Of a stretch of DNA of 64,000 nucleotides, positions 7,634 through 16,665 are shown one piece after another. The stretch is from Streptomyces barringtoniae. GTDB taxonomy: Bacteria; Actinomycetota; Actinomycetes; Streptomycetales; Streptomycetaceae. The notes below the pieces were generated by a model, which did no database searches, was not told the DNA's origin, and saw only the letters and a list, made by a program, of their open reading frames with translations. Location: contig NZ_JAJHNP010000002.1 in assembly GCF_020819595.1 (NCBI RefSeq), positions 186,001-250,000 on the forward strand, given 5' to 3'. A program made the position numbers and the translations under genes. How positions within the stretch are numbered: position 1 is the first letter of the stretch; the number at the start of each line of letters is the position of its first letter.

Positions 7634-8872
7634 TCAGCCGGCGGAGAACACCCCGATGCCGTTCGCGACGGGGCGCTCGGAACCACCGCTCGGATGGTTG
7701 CGGACCGTCACGGCGCTCGCCCCGTCATCGCGGGTGACCAGCTCCGTCGAGCCGCCGCCGTCGAGGTTGAACGCGTCGGACGCGCCCAGCGAGCGCATGG
7801 TGTCGGCCTCTTCCGCGACCGTCATACCGGTCCGGTACTCGGTGGCCCCGTCCAGCGCCAGGATCAGCAGCTGCTGTCCGTCGCCCCTGAAGCCCACGAC
7901 CGTGCGCACCGCCGAGGCGGTGTCGTCCAGGCCGGACAGCGCCTCGCCGTCCCTCAGGACCGGGAAGCCGCCGATCGCGAAGGCGTACGGCACCCCGGAC
8001 GAGGCCGCCACCAGGGAATGCGTCACGGTCACCGCGTCCCCGACGGACAGCTTGCGCAGCCGCTGCGCACCCTCCTCCCGGCCCACCAGGACCGTGGTTC
8101 CCGCCGGAATCGAGCCACTGCCCGGGGTGTCGGAGGCGGACACCACCCGGCCGCCCTCCACCCTCACCTCGTAGGTGTCGGTACTGCACGGCGCCGACCG
8201 CTGGGTGTCGGTGCCGCAGACGGCACGCATCCGGGACGCGCTGCCCCACAGTGCGGTGAAGGCGCCGACCGAGTTCTCCGGGAGCGCGTACTGGTTGAGG
8301 CCCCGCAACGGGTAGGAACCCTCCGGTGTGTTCACGTTGCCGACGAGGGACAGGCGGTCCAGCCGGGCCCGTCGGTCGGTGCCCACGCCGAAGACGTCCT
8401 GGGTGCTCGTGCCCGGCGGCAGTGCGGGGCCGAACCGCTGGCCCTGCGGCACCGCCGCCTTGAGCACCTGCCCGGCCGCGATCGCCGGTCCGACGCTCGC
8501 GCCGGTGGCCTCCACGCCCGGGTGCTGGGTCTCGGTGATGTTGAAGAAGTCACCGTTGACCCCCGCGACCGCCCCCGCCGAGTCCGCCATCCGGGACACG
8601 GTGGCCCGGGCCGCCACCGCGCCCGGGTACAGCAGGTCCACGCGGACGTGCGGATTGGCCAGGTCGACCGTGAGCAGATGGGCGTGTGCCGGGCCCGCGG
8701 CCGCGTCGACGTCGAACTGCCGGTACGTGACACCCGGCGCGATTCGTCTGTCGGCCGGTACGGCGCCGGCCGGTGCCGCCCCCGTCAGGGCCGCACCGGC
8801 CAGCACACCCAGCGCCGTGACAACCGTGAGAACCGCTCTGCCCGCTGCTGAACGCCTGCGACGTCTGATCAC
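7634..8872 (-). CDS. Secreted phosphodiester glycosidase (NAGPA-domain) family protein
   Basis: A 412-residue exported protein. The start is GTG 8872 (GGGGG box four bases upstream), giving an arginine-rich N-terminus MIRRRRRSAAGRAV followed by a hydrophobic signal core and an alanine-rich cleavage region around residue 40. The NAGPA domain (the family of N-acetylglucosamine-1-phosphodiester alpha-N-acetylglucosaminidase, found in many bacterial cell-envelope proteins) covers roughly residues 90-410. AGVNGDFFN is near residue 115 and the family motif FNLDGGGSTELV is near residue 380. It would remove a sugar from a sugar-phosphodiester, for instance in a cell-wall glycopolymer or exopolysaccharide, outside the membrane. 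The substrate is not visible from sequence. Confidence 0.88.
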   Translation of the reverse strand: MIRRRRRSAAGRAVLTVVTALGVLAGAALTGAAPAGAVPADRRIAPGVTYRQFDVDAAAGPAHAHLLTVDLANPHVRVDLLYPGAVAARATVSRMADSAGAVAGVNGDFFNITETQHPGVEATGASVGPAIAAGQVLKAAVPQGQRFGPALPPGTSTQDVFGVGTDRRARLDRLSLVGNVNTPEGSYPLRGLNQYALPENSVGAFTALWGSASRMRAVCGTDTQRSAPCSTDTYEVRVEGGRVVSASDTPGSGSIPAGTTVLVGREEGAQRLRKLSVGDAVTVTHSLVAASSGVPYAFAIGGFPVLRDGEALSGLDDTASAVRTVVGFRGDGQQLLILALDGATEYRTGMTVAEEADTMRSLGASDAFNLDGGGSTELVTRDDGASAVTVRNHPSGGSERPVANGIGVFSAG

Positions 8873-8982
8873 CGTGCCCCCTGATGCCTCGTCAACTGTC
8901 CCTGCTCGTACGAGCTGTCGTACGGGCTGCCGTAACGGGTTCCAAGGGGCAGTGGACCAGAGGGCGGCGACGGCCGGGCCGA

Positions 8983-9342
8983 CTAGGCGTCGACTACGCG
9001 AGAACGAGTGAGAAAACGCACCCCCTCGGGTGCCTCCAGCGAGAAGCCGCTGCCCCGTCCGGGGACCACGTCCACGATCAGCCGGGTGTGGCTCCAGGCC
9101 TGGTACTGGCTCCGGGACATCCAGAAGGTGACGGGCTCGGCCACGCCGTCCACCGAGAGCTCCGCCAGCAGCACGTCCGAGTCGCCGGTGCGGAACTCGC
9201 CGTCCGGGTAGCACATGGGCGCGCTGCCGTCGCAGCAGCCGCCGGACTGGTGGAACATCAGCGGACCGTGGTCGGCGTGCAGCCGCCGCACCAGGTCCGC
9301 GGCCTCCGGGGTGAGTTCGACGCGCGGGGTTTCCTCATCCAT
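8983..9342 (-). CDS. DUF779 domain-containing protein
   Basis: A 119-residue protein starting MDEETPRVELTPEAADLVRR. The family core is intact: FHQSGGCCDGSAPMCYP (three cysteines in eight residues) and the aromatic stretch FWMSRSQYQAWSHTRLIVDV. DUF779 genes are usually found next to acetaldehyde-type aldehyde dehydrogenases and are thought to accompany them; here the matching dehydrogenase lies about 14 kb away (23531-25054). The cysteines could bind a metal or undergo redox change, but that is inference. The upstream in-frame extension to 9408 is low-complexity and was not used. Confidence 0.85.
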   Translation of the reverse strand: MDEETPRVELTPEAADLVRRLHADHGPLMFHQSGGCCDGSAPMCYPDGEFRTGDSDVLLAELSVDGVAEPVTFWMSRSQYQAWSHTRLIVDVVPGRGSGFSLEAPEGVRFLTRSRVVDA

Positions 9343-9447
9343 GGGGTCACCGTCCTGAAGAGCCGGGGCGCGGGGCGTCGGACCCGGCCCAGTCTCACGG
9401 ATCGTCACCGCCCCGTCCAGAACGCCTCGCAGTCCCGCGGCCGGCGT

Positions 9448-9795
9448 TCAGAGATGGCTGAGCACGTTCACCACCCGGCCGCACGGATCCCGCACGAAGA
9501 ACCGCCGTACGCCCCACTCCTCGTCCGTGAGGGAATGCACGATCTCCGCGCCGCGCTCCAGCATCGCCGCGTACGCCGCGTCCACGTCATCGACCTCGAT
9601 GCTCAGATCCGGGGCGACCGGCGCGGTGCGGTCCTCGGTGATCAGGCCGAGCTGCACGGACGGGTTGTCGGGGGAGGCCAGCGTCATGATCCAGCCGAGG
9701 TTCATGACCTCCTCCAGCCCCAGCACTCCGTAGAACTCCGCGCTCTGCGGCAGCGCGGTCGACCGGACGTCGGGCACGACACGGCGTACGTGCAT
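9448..9795 (-). CDS. VOC-superfamily (glyoxalase/bleomycin resistance-like) protein
   Basis: A 115-residue single-domain protein with the beta-alpha-beta-beta-beta repeats of the vicinal oxygen chelate fold. The first half reads STALPQSAEFYGVLGLEEVM, and the second half ends with RRFFVRDPCGRVVNVLSHL, the usual C-terminal strand with DPxGxxxxxxxH. Members may be glyoxalases, extradiol dioxygenases or antibiotic-binding proteins; nothing here separates these. It is a single gene, divergent from the hypothetical gene at 9873, with 77 bp between the starts. Confidence 0.85.
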   Translation of the reverse strand: MHVRRVVPDVRSTALPQSAEFYGVLGLEEVMNLGWIMTLASPDNPSVQLGLITEDRTAPVAPDLSIEVDDVDAAYAAMLERGAEIVHSLTDEEWGVRRFFVRDPCGRVVNVLSHL

Positions 9796-9872
9796 CTCGC
9801 GGCTCCGAGGGGCGGTGGGCTGCGGTGGACGGCGACCACGGTAGTAGGCCGTGACCCTGAGAGGATGGGCTC

Positions 9873-10349
9873 ATGCGCGCTTTCTTCGACCGGTCCGAGC
9901 CGCGCCTCGTGCTCGACGGCGAACATCCGCTGTGGGACGAGGCGCTGGCGGCCGTCAACCGGGACCTGGCGGCGACCCTGCCCGATCAGCGTCCCCTGCG
10001 TCTGATCGCATACCCGGAGTGCGAGGACCTGGACGAGGTCTACGTGGCGCTGTCCAACGGCGAAGCGCACGGCAGCCCCCTGACACCCGTGCGGTCCGCC
10101 GTCGAAGCCCTGATGGCCGTCGCCGACGCCGCCCAGGACACGGTGACGGAGCGTCTGTGGCGGGCGTGGCCGGTCTGCACCGTCCATGACCTCGGCATGC
10201 ACCCGCGGGACGTCGACGGCCGGCCGTCCTGGTGGTGCGCCGGTGGCGCGCGCCGGGGCGACCCGGCTCACATCCGCGCGGCGATAGGGGAGTTGGACGC
10301 GGTTCGGCGCACCCCCCGCCCCAACCGCAAGCGCCGCAAGTCCAGCTGA
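9873..10349 (+). CDS. Conserved hypothetical protein, 158 aa
   Basis: An ATG-initiated gene beginning MRAFFDRSEPRLVLDGEHPL. It is soluble and mostly acidic, with a tryptophan/cysteine-containing central part (RLWRAWPVCTVHDLGMH, then SWWCAGG) and a strongly basic tail (RTPRPNRKRRKSS). Good codon bias and a clean start next to a divergent gene support it as real. I do not recognise a catalytic motif. It is followed directly by the decaying DUF2625 gene. Confidence 0.7.
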   Translation: MRAFFDRSEPRLVLDGEHPLWDEALAAVNRDLAATLPDQRPLRLIAYPECEDLDEVYVALSNGEAHGSPLTPVRSAVEALMAVADAAQDTVTERLWRAWPVCTVHDLGMHPRDVDGRPSWWCAGGARRGDPAHIRAAIGELDAVRRTPRPNRKRRKSS

Positions 10350-10371
10350 TGCGTCCGGTGCGGGGCCGCAG

Positions 10372-11318
10372 GTGTTCGCCACGAGCGCCGTACCGCTACG
10401 GGTCCTGCCCGCCGACCCCGACGAGGGGCGCCGCCGTCTGCTGCAGCTCCAGGTCAGCGCGCGCTCGGTGCTGGGGGCGCTGACCCTGCACTGAGGCGGG
10501 CTCGTCCTGGACGACGGATGGGTACGGGTGTACGGCGCGGGGTCGGCCGCGAGCGGGCTGCCGGGCCTCGGCCGGGCCAACGCCTTCCCCGTGCAGCCCG
10601 ACCCCGGCTGGTCCTTCGGCAGCCCGCCGCCAACACCGCGAGCGCACCCGCTCCCCGGAAACGGGAGGCGGACGCTCGCGTGTCCTGCCGGCATGGCGTC
10701 GACTGCGGGAACGCGGCGCAGACGGCGGCGCGGGACATGGCCGGGCGGGACGCCTGGCCGGCCGGGGCACTGAAGTCGCTCGGCGAGACCGGGCGCGGCG
10801 TGCCGGCGCTGACGGCCGGGCTGATGGAGCGGCTGGGAACGGGAGCGCTGGAGGCGGACGACCGGGCCGAGACCTAGAAACCCCCGCCCCGGCGGACGGG
10901 CTCGTGGCCGGCCACGACGTGCTCGGCGGGGCGTTCCGCCTCAACGCCCACGCCCCGGCCCGCGCCGGCCGCCCCGGCGCGCCCGGACAGATGCCGTACT
11001 TCGCGCCGGCCACCCTGGAGTGGGAGGCGCTGGACATGGGCCACTCCGCCTGGGTGCGGTGGCTGCTGTCCGGCCGGCTGGAGACGTTCCACGACGGGCT
11101 GCGTCGGCCGCCCCGGCGCGAGGAGGCGGCGGTCCTCGACCTCGGGCAGGCCATCACCGTCTTCCCGCCCCTGTGGAGCGGGGAGGCGCACCGGGACCTC
11201 GCCGCGAGCAGCCGGCGGGCGGTGGCGCTGCGGGAGGTCCTCGGCGTGGCCGCCGACTCCGCCCGGCAGCTGGGCCCGGCCGGCCCCGGTTTCCTCGGCG
11301 AGGGCCCGCGGGCGGTGT
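10372..11318 (+). pseudogene. Broken DUF2625 family gene
   Basis: Two blocks match the layout of DUF2625 proteins. Block one (10372-about 10608) reads VPLRVLPADPDEGRRRLLQL, then ARSVLGALTLH, a TGA stop at 10492-10494 where the family has a residue before GG, then GGLVLDDGWVRVYGAG in the same frame. Block two (from about 10898, another frame) reads GLVAGHDVLGGAFRLNAH, PGQMPYFAPATLEWEALDMG and SAWVRWLLSGRLETFH, ending near GPGFLGEG. Between them lie about 290 bases of unrelated sequence with a frameshift. The first 30 or so residues of the family are also absent. So the gene carries a nonsense mutation, an insertion with frameshift and truncated ends. The family's function is unknown. Confidence 0.75.
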
Positions 11319-11319
11319 C

Positions 11320-12138
11320 TCACCCGGTGACGCGCAGCTTGCGCATAAGCAGCGCGTACACCGCCGCGGACACGATCAGACCCGTCGGCAGGGCCAGGTC
11401 GACACCGCCCAGGGGGGCGGCCACCAGGCCGGTGTAGACGGTGTCGACGCACACCGCGGAGGCGCCCGCGCCCGCCCCGAGCGCAAGGACCCCGGACCGG
11501 TTGAACCCGCCCGTGTACCAGAAGGGCCGGGTGCGGGACTCGTCGCCGAGGGCGAGGCCGACGTAGCGGTTGCGGCGCAGCAGGATGTCGGTGGCGTAGA
11601 CGGCCGTGCTCGGGCCGAGCAGGACCACCGTCAGCTGCAGCACGGTGCCGACGGTGTCGGGGAAGTCCGAGACGAGCAGCGCGTACAGGGTCAGGGCGAC
11701 GGAGACGGTGCCGTCGACGAGGACGCTCAGCGAGAGCCGGATTGGTTCATGTCGACGGCGGTCGCGGCGAACGTGCCGATGCCGCAGACCAGGACGCTGG
11801 ACAGGAAGCCGCCGAACGCCGTCCAGGCCGGCCACCGCCCTGGCGGGCGCGCCGGTGGTGTACGACAGCGGCCCCGAGGCGGTGAGGGCGACACCGGCCG
11901 GCAGGGTCGCCCCCTGGGCGGTGCAGGTCAGCGGCCGGTCCGGGACGCGACCGAAGTCGGTGTGCCGCACCACCACGAAGTTGATCGCGGCGTGGCTGCA
12001 GACGCTGATGGCGAGGGTGACCGCGGCGATGAGCACCACGACGAGGGCCTTCACGCCGGTGTTCACCGGCAGACCGGTCCGGGCGACCAGCGAGAAGGCC
12101 GCGGTCGCCGCCGCGGCCAGGTTCGGGGGCTGGCTCAC
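11320..12138 (-). pseudogene. Remnant of an NCS1-type cytosine/purine permease
   Basis: The C-terminal third is well preserved: VLLGPSTAVYATDILLRRNRY, RPFWYTGGFNRSGVLALGAG and GGVDLALPTGLIVSAAVYAL are the last transmembrane helices and loops of a nucleobase:cation symporter-1. Upstream, the segment TGLPVNTGVKALVVVLIAAV is also membrane-like. Between them the reading frame is lost for roughly 110 bases: the expected helix FGGFLSSVLVCGIGTFAATA appears in another frame and the original frame returns later, so at least two compensating indels occurred. The first half of a normal 450-500 residue permease is absent. It abuts the broken DUF2625 gene, and together they form a decaying stretch. Confidence 0.75.
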
Positions 12139-12266
12139 GTATCGGGGTGGGGGGGGGCTGAGCGCCTGGAAGGGGCGCGGGGCAGGTTCTGATGTGCGGG
12201 TACCCTCGCGTGGGCGCTACCGGCCACAACGCTGCGGCACACGAAACACGGCACAGCGCGGAGGCG

Positions 12267-12902
12267 TCAGCGGCGGGAACGCCCTTCGCGGCGGGCGCGG
12301 AGGGCCTCGAACAGCACGGGCAGCATCGACAGGACGACGACCACGGCGACCAGCGGCAGCAGATAGTCGTCGATGTGCGGGACCGACGTACCGAGGCTGT
12401 AACCGGCGAGGACGAGCAGTTGCGACCACAGCACCCCGCCCACGGTCTGCCAGAGCGTGAAGGTCCGCACGGGCACCCCGAGCACGCCGGCCACAGGGTG
12501 CAGCACCGTCCGCAGCAGCGGCACGAACCGGCCGATGACCAGTGCCTTCCCGTGGCCGTACCGGGCCAGCAGCTCCTCGGCGCGGACGGCCGCAGCCTTC
12601 ACCCGCCCGCTGGAGGTGCGGGCCAGCAGCGCCCGACCGCCGTGCCGGCCGACCAGGTACCCGACCTGCCCGCCGGCCACCGCCCCGACCGCCGCGCACA
12701 GCAGCACCTGCCACAACGCCAGCCGGGGTTCCTGGTGCGCACCGCCGGCGCACAGCACGCCGGCCGGGAACAGCAGGGTGTCACCGGGCAGGAAGAAGCC
12801 GACGACGAGGAGACCGGACTCCGCGAAGATCACCACCAGGACGCCGATCGCCCCGAAGGCGGCCAGCACCGAGGCGCTGTTCAACGGATTGACGGCTGTC
12901 AC
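12267..12902 (-). CDS. DedA family membrane protein
   Basis: A 211-residue integral membrane protein. GTG 12902 is preceded by GGGAGG at a good distance. The family region is clear: FAESGLLVVGFFLPGDTLLF near residues 26-45, the conserved GRHGGRALL around 85-93, and RFVPLLRTVLHPVAGVLGV near 125-143, where the arginines and proline-rich re-entrant loop are typical. DedA proteins (now linked to undecaprenyl-phosphate or lipid flipping) keep membrane homeostasis. Four to five hydrophobic segments are visible. The gene appears to be transcribed alone. Confidence 0.9.
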   Translation of the reverse strand: MTAVNPLNSASVLAAFGAIGVLVVIFAESGLLVVGFFLPGDTLLFPAGVLCAGGAHQEPRLALWQVLLCAAVGAVAGGQVGYLVGRHGGRALLARTSSGRVKAAAVRAEELLARYGHGKALVIGRFVPLLRTVLHPVAGVLGVPVRTFTLWQTVGGVLWSQLLVLAGYSLGTSVPHIDDYLLPLVAVVVVLSMLPVLFEALRARREGRSRR

Positions 12903-13064
12903 GGCCGCGCCTCCCGGCCTGCTCGCAGGGCTCCCCGCTCACCAGCATCGCCCGACCGCTGCGAAAGCGCCCGCCCCGTAGCCGTACCTGTGGCTCCCCC
13001 GGTTCCCCTGCGGGCTGCGATGGGCTGGGAGGCGCGCACCAACCCGACGGTACGAGCGCGGCTG

Positions 13065-14264
13065 TCAGAGGAAGCCGGCGAGCCCGTCGAGGAAGCGGGC
13101 CACGTCGTCGGTGGTGTTGTAGGGGGCCAGGCCCGCGCGCAGGGCGGGGCCCTCGAGCTTGAGCGCGGTGAAGGGTTCGTAGGCGTAGAACGACCCGGCC
13201 GGTGCCACCACGTCGCGCGCGGCCAGATGTGCCTGGGCGTCGCGGGCGTCGCGGCCTTCGATGGACATCAGGAGCGTCGGGGTGCGGTCGGCGGCCTTCG
13301 GGTGCACGGTGATGGCGTCGCCCAGGGACTCCACACCCTCCTGCAGCCGTGCCCGCAGCGACCGTTCGTGCTCGTGCATGGACTCCAGGGAGTGGGTGAG
13401 GCGCTCCCGGCGCGAGGCCGCCGTGCCCGGGTCCAGCTCGGCGAGGAAGTCGACGGCGGCGGTGGCGCCCGCCAGGATCTCGTACGGCAGCGTGCCGAAC
13501 TCGAAGCGTTCGGGCACCGTGTCGGGGGACGGCAGGAGCTTGTCCGGGCGCAGGGTTTCGAGGAACTCGGGCGCCGCCGCGAGCACCCCGCAGTGCGGTC
13601 CGAGGAACTTGTACGGTGAGCAGACGAAAACGTCGGCCCCGAGGGCGGGCACGTCCACGAGGTGGTGCGCCGCGTAGTGCACGCCGTCCACGTACACCAA
13701 GGCGCCGACTTCATGGGCGCGGTCGGCGATCCGGCGGACGGGCGGCTTGGTGCCCAGCACGTTCGAGGCCGCCGTGACCGCGACCAGCCGGGTCCGGGGC
13801 GACAGCGCCTGGTCGTACGAGTCGAGGTCGAGCTCCGTGGTCTCCGGGGCGATCTCGATCCAGCGGACCGTCACTCCGGCGCGCTCGGCGGCCTGGACCC
13901 AGGGGCGGACGTTGGCGTCGTGGTCGAGGCGGCTGAGGACGATCTCGTCACCAGCGGTCCAGGTCTTGGCCAGGTGGTGGGAGAAGTCGTACGTCAGCTG
14001 GGTGGCGCTGCGGCCGTGGACGATGCCGTTCGCGGGCACGTTCAGCAGATCGGCGTAGGCGGCGCGGAAGTCCGCGACGGCGCGCTCGGCGTTGAGCTCC
14101 GACGGGCTGACGGTTCCCCGGTTGGACAGGGGGCCGGTCAGCGTCGCGGCGATGGCGTCGGCAACGGGGCGGGGGGTCTGCGTTCCGCCCGGACCGTCGA
14201 AGAAGGCGAGCCCGGTGGCGAGAGAGGGGAAGTGGGCCCGCAGGGCCGTGAGGTCGATGGCCAT
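13065..14264 (-). CDS. Cysteine desulfurase-like protein (class V aminotransferase fold)
   Basis: A 399-residue PLP-dependent enzyme of the subfamily annotated as cysteine desulfurase-like. Visible features are the N-terminal substrate loop FFDGPGGTQTPRPV (about 22-35), the nucleation region HGRSATQLTYDFSHHLAK, the PLP-phosphate/pyridine region LVYVDGVHYAAHH around residue 190, and the Schiff-base lysine in SPYKFLGPHCG near residue 217. True desulfurases carry a catalytic cysteine loop near residue 330-360; I see no such cysteine there, so sulfur transfer is doubtful and a lyase or other PLP reaction is possible. It is divergent from a LysR-type regulator (108-bp gap), which probably controls it. 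Confidence 0.85.
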   Translation of the reverse strand: MAIDLTALRAHFPSLATGLAFFDGPGGTQTPRPVADAIAATLTGPLSNRGTVSPSELNAERAVADFRAAYADLLNVPANGIVHGRSATQLTYDFSHHLAKTWTAGDEIVLSRLDHDANVRPWVQAAERAGVTVRWIEIAPETTELDLDSYDQALSPRTRLVAVTAASNVLGTKPPVRRIADRAHEVGALVYVDGVHYAAHHLVDVPALGADVFVCSPYKFLGPHCGVLAAAPEFLETLRPDKLLPSPDTVPERFEFGTLPYEILAGATAAVDFLAELDPGTAASRRERLTHSLESMHEHERSLRARLQEGVESLGDAITVHPKAADRTPTLLMSIEGRDARDAQAHLAARDVVAPAGSFYAYEPFTALKLEGPALRAGLAPYNTTDDVARFLDGLAGFL

Positions 14265-14372
14265 CGTCTCTGCTTTCTGTCGGGCGGAGTGCCTGGCGTC
14301 GCGGTGCCTCTACTCTGACGTCGACCAAGAGACACGTAAAGCGATGGATCCCGAAGAGAAAGTTCATGAACC

Positions 14373-15317
14373 GTGAAGTCTCAGCCGGATCTGAAGCTCC
14401 TGGCCACCTTCCTGGCCGTCGTACGCCGCGGCTCGATGGCCGAGGCCGCGACCGAGCTCGGTTATGTGCCCTCGGCGGTGTCCCAGCACATCGCCGCGCT
14501 CGAAAGCGACATGGGCGTCGAACTGATCACCCGGCGCCCCGGCAGCCGGCTGATCCTCACCGCGGCCGGCCGCTCCCTCGCCCAGGCGACCGAGACGCTC
14601 TTCGACGCGACCGCGCGCTTCCAGGACGCCGCCCACGGCATCGCGAACCGTGAGATCGCCGAGCTCCGCGTCGGGACCTACCCCAGCGCCATGACCTACC
14701 TCCTCCCCCAGGTCCTGTCCACGCTCAGGGCTCGCCGCCCGGGTCCCCGGATCCGTCTCGTCGTCGTGGAGACGGACGAGGGGGTGCCGAGAGTGAAGTC
14801 GGGGGACATCGACCTGCTCGTCGCCTACCGCTACCTGCCCGAGGATCCGCCGGCCCCGTCCGAGGCGTTGACGATCACCGTCCTGGGCCGTGAACCGCTC
14901 GTCCTGGTCACGGGTGCCGAGCCTGGGCGCCGACGCCCGGTGGAGCTGGCCGAATGCCTGGACCGGGAATGGGTCTCGGGCCACGCCCACAACCCCGACC
15001 GGCGTCTGCTGCACCGCTGGGCCGGAGAGCTCGGGATCACGCCGCACGTGACGTTGGAGACCGAGGACCTGCACAGCATGCTTGCCATGATCCGGGCGGG
15101 CCTCGCGGTGGGCCTGATCCCGGCCACGCTCCTCGGAGCTGGACGCGACGCCGGAGTCGACAGGGTGGTCCTGCCATCCGGGGTCGCGCCGCTCCACCGG
15201 GAGATCCTCGCCGTCGGCAGACCCGGTGCCCGCTCCCCGCTCATCGACGACCTGGTCACGCTCCTGGCCGGTGCCGCAGGCGGCGCGCAGTCGTCAGGGG
15301 CGATCACCGTCCGTTGA
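14373..15317 (+). CDS. LysR-type transcriptional regulator
   Basis: A 314-residue regulator starting at GTG 14373. The winged helix-turn-helix occupies residues 6-65 (FLAVVRRGSMAEAATELGYV, then SAVSQHIAALESDMGVELITR). The effector-binding domain begins near residue 95 (LRVGTYPSAMTYLLPQVL) and continues to about 300. The palindrome TTCATGAA (14363-14370) lies directly before the start, and with the following TGAA forms TTCA-N7-TGAA, a possible autoregulatory contact. The divergent cysteine desulfurase-like gene is the obvious target, as is usual for LysR regulators. Confidence 0.92.
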   Translation: MKSQPDLKLLATFLAVVRRGSMAEAATELGYVPSAVSQHIAALESDMGVELITRRPGSRLILTAAGRSLAQATETLFDATARFQDAAHGIANREIAELRVGTYPSAMTYLLPQVLSTLRARRPGPRIRLVVVETDEGVPRVKSGDIDLLVAYRYLPEDPPAPSEALTITVLGREPLVLVTGAEPGRRRPVELAECLDREWVSGHAHNPDRRLLHRWAGELGITPHVTLETEDLHSMLAMIRAGLAVGLIPATLLGAGRDAGVDRVVLPSGVAPLHREILAVGRPGARSPLIDDLVTLLAGAAGGAQSSGAITVR

Positions 15318-15329
15318 TCACATGGGCGA

Positions 15330-15481
15330 CGCGTCGCTCCCGCCCGGGCTGCGGGGCCGCTGTCCGTCGTCGCATGCGCCTTCGCCAACTCCTCGGCCAG
15401 GCGGTCGGCGATGAAGTCGTACCAGGTGCGGGCGCTCTCCTCGGTCCAGGGGCGAGCCCGAAAGGGGCGCCTGCCAGGCAT
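15330..15481 (-). pseudogene. Possible gene fragment (unrecognised)
   Basis: On the minus strand an ATG at 15481 opens a peptide with protein-like content, including PWTEESARTWYDFIADRLAE, then AKAHATTDSG. The frame then runs without a stop into the antisense of the LysR gene, where it is certainly not coding. It may be the surviving start of a truncated gene, or simply chance in GC-rich DNA. I do not recognise a family. Confidence 0.25.
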
Positions 15482-15533
15482 CTCCCCTGGTCAGGAGCCC
15501 TTTCCCTCTCATCGCGACCGGCCCCGGACTGTC

Positions 15534-16559
15534 TCAGGCGGCTGCGAGGATGTCGAGCACCGAGATCACGGTGGCGCCGGGTGCCAGGCCCTTCGGGGGA
15601 TGCTGACCGTACGCCAGGTTCGCGGGAATGACGGCCAGCACACGGCTGCCGACCCGCTGGCCGACCAGGGCGCGGTCCCAGCCCGCGATGACGTTGCCCC
15701 GGCCGATCACGACGGGCAACGGGCCGCCGTCCGCGTGGGAGCTGAGGAAGAGGTCGGTCCGGTCCTTGCCACGGGCGGTGTCCCACGCGGCCGAGGAGTG
15801 CTGCAGGACCACGGTCTGCCCGGCTTCGACCACCGGACCGGTGCCGTCCACCAGGCGCTTGATGACCAGGCCCTTGGGGGCCGCCTGGTCGGGGACGGAC
15901 AGAGTCGCGGTGCCGTCGTCCTTGTTCATGTGCACCTCGGGCAGCGCGTCGGAGATCGACTGCTGCTCGCCGGGGACGATGGCGTGGGCGCCGATGACGT
16001 CCAGGATGTCGACGGCGAACACGACGGTGTCCTTGCCGGTGACATGGAGCCGCGCGTTGCCGGTCGCCCCATACGCAGCCGCGGGGGGTGCGACGACCAG
16101 GATTCGGCTACCGGCGCGCCGGCCTTGCACGGCCCGGTCCAGGGCGGTCAGGGTCGCGCCGCGCCCGACGGCGAACACCTGCGGCCGGGCACCCTTGTCG
16201 TACGAGCTGGGAAGTGCCTTGCCGGTGCGCCACACCTTGGCGGTGTAGCGGACGACGGCCACGTCGCCGGTGTGCGCGGCAGGTCCCCGCCCCGGCGCCT
16301 GCGGTGCGACGACGAACTTGCCGCTCGGCGCGGACTTCGGCAGCGAGATCGTGGCCGGACTCCCGAACTTCCCGGAGACGGTGGGGAGTACGGCGTCCGT
16401 ACGCACCGCGGTGGGCACGGATCGCGCGTGCACGGTTACCGAGGGGGCCGCGAGCGGCCGGTGCCAGCCGTCGGGCCGCGGCCTGTCGGACGAATGGTTG
16501 CTGCTGCACCCCACGAGCAGGAGGGCGGGCGCTATCAGCAGTGCTGCGAATCGACGCAT
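15534..16559 (-). CDS. FKBP-type peptidyl-prolyl isomerase lipoprotein with two FKBP domains
   Basis: A 341-residue exported protein. The lipobox LLVGC (cysteine at residue 18) follows a short basic/hydrophobic signal, so it is probably anchored to the outer face of the membrane. Two FKBP modules are visible: residues about 90-190 (AAHTGDVAVVRYTAKVW ... PQVFAVGRGATLTALDRAV ... VVAPPAAAYG) and about 225-341 (KGLVIKRLVDGTGPVVEAGQ ... VVIGRGNVIAGWDRALVGQR ... VIPANLAYGQHPPKGLAPG). The second domain keeps the canonical end; the first is more divergent and may be inactive. It would assist folding of secreted proteins. GGGAAAG precedes the ATG. Confidence 0.9.
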   Translation of the reverse strand: MRRFAALLIAPALLLVGCSSNHSSDRPRPDGWHRPLAAPSVTVHARSVPTAVRTDAVLPTVSGKFGSPATISLPKSAPSGKFVVAPQAPGRGPAAHTGDVAVVRYTAKVWRTGKALPSSYDKGARPQVFAVGRGATLTALDRAVQGRRAGSRILVVAPPAAAYGATGNARLHVTGKDTVVFAVDILDVIGAHAIVPGEQQSISDALPEVHMNKDDGTATLSVPDQAAPKGLVIKRLVDGTGPVVEAGQTVVLQHSSAAWDTARGKDRTDLFLSSHADGGPLPVVIGRGNVIAGWDRALVGQRVGSRVLAVIPANLAYGQHPPKGLAPGATVISVLDILAAA

Positions 16560-16665
16560 TTGTTTCTTTCCCGAGGTTCGGGCAGGTGCGACCGCCGGAG
16601 GTTCGGATCGATCGCCCCACCGTGAAGTGTCTTCGCCAGTGCCCCAAGAGTTCTCGGGGCAAGGT

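Noticed and set aside
9900-12200. Insertion sequence or transposase in the decaying region
   Set aside because: No transposase frame, terminal inverted repeats or target duplications could be seen by eye around the broken genes.
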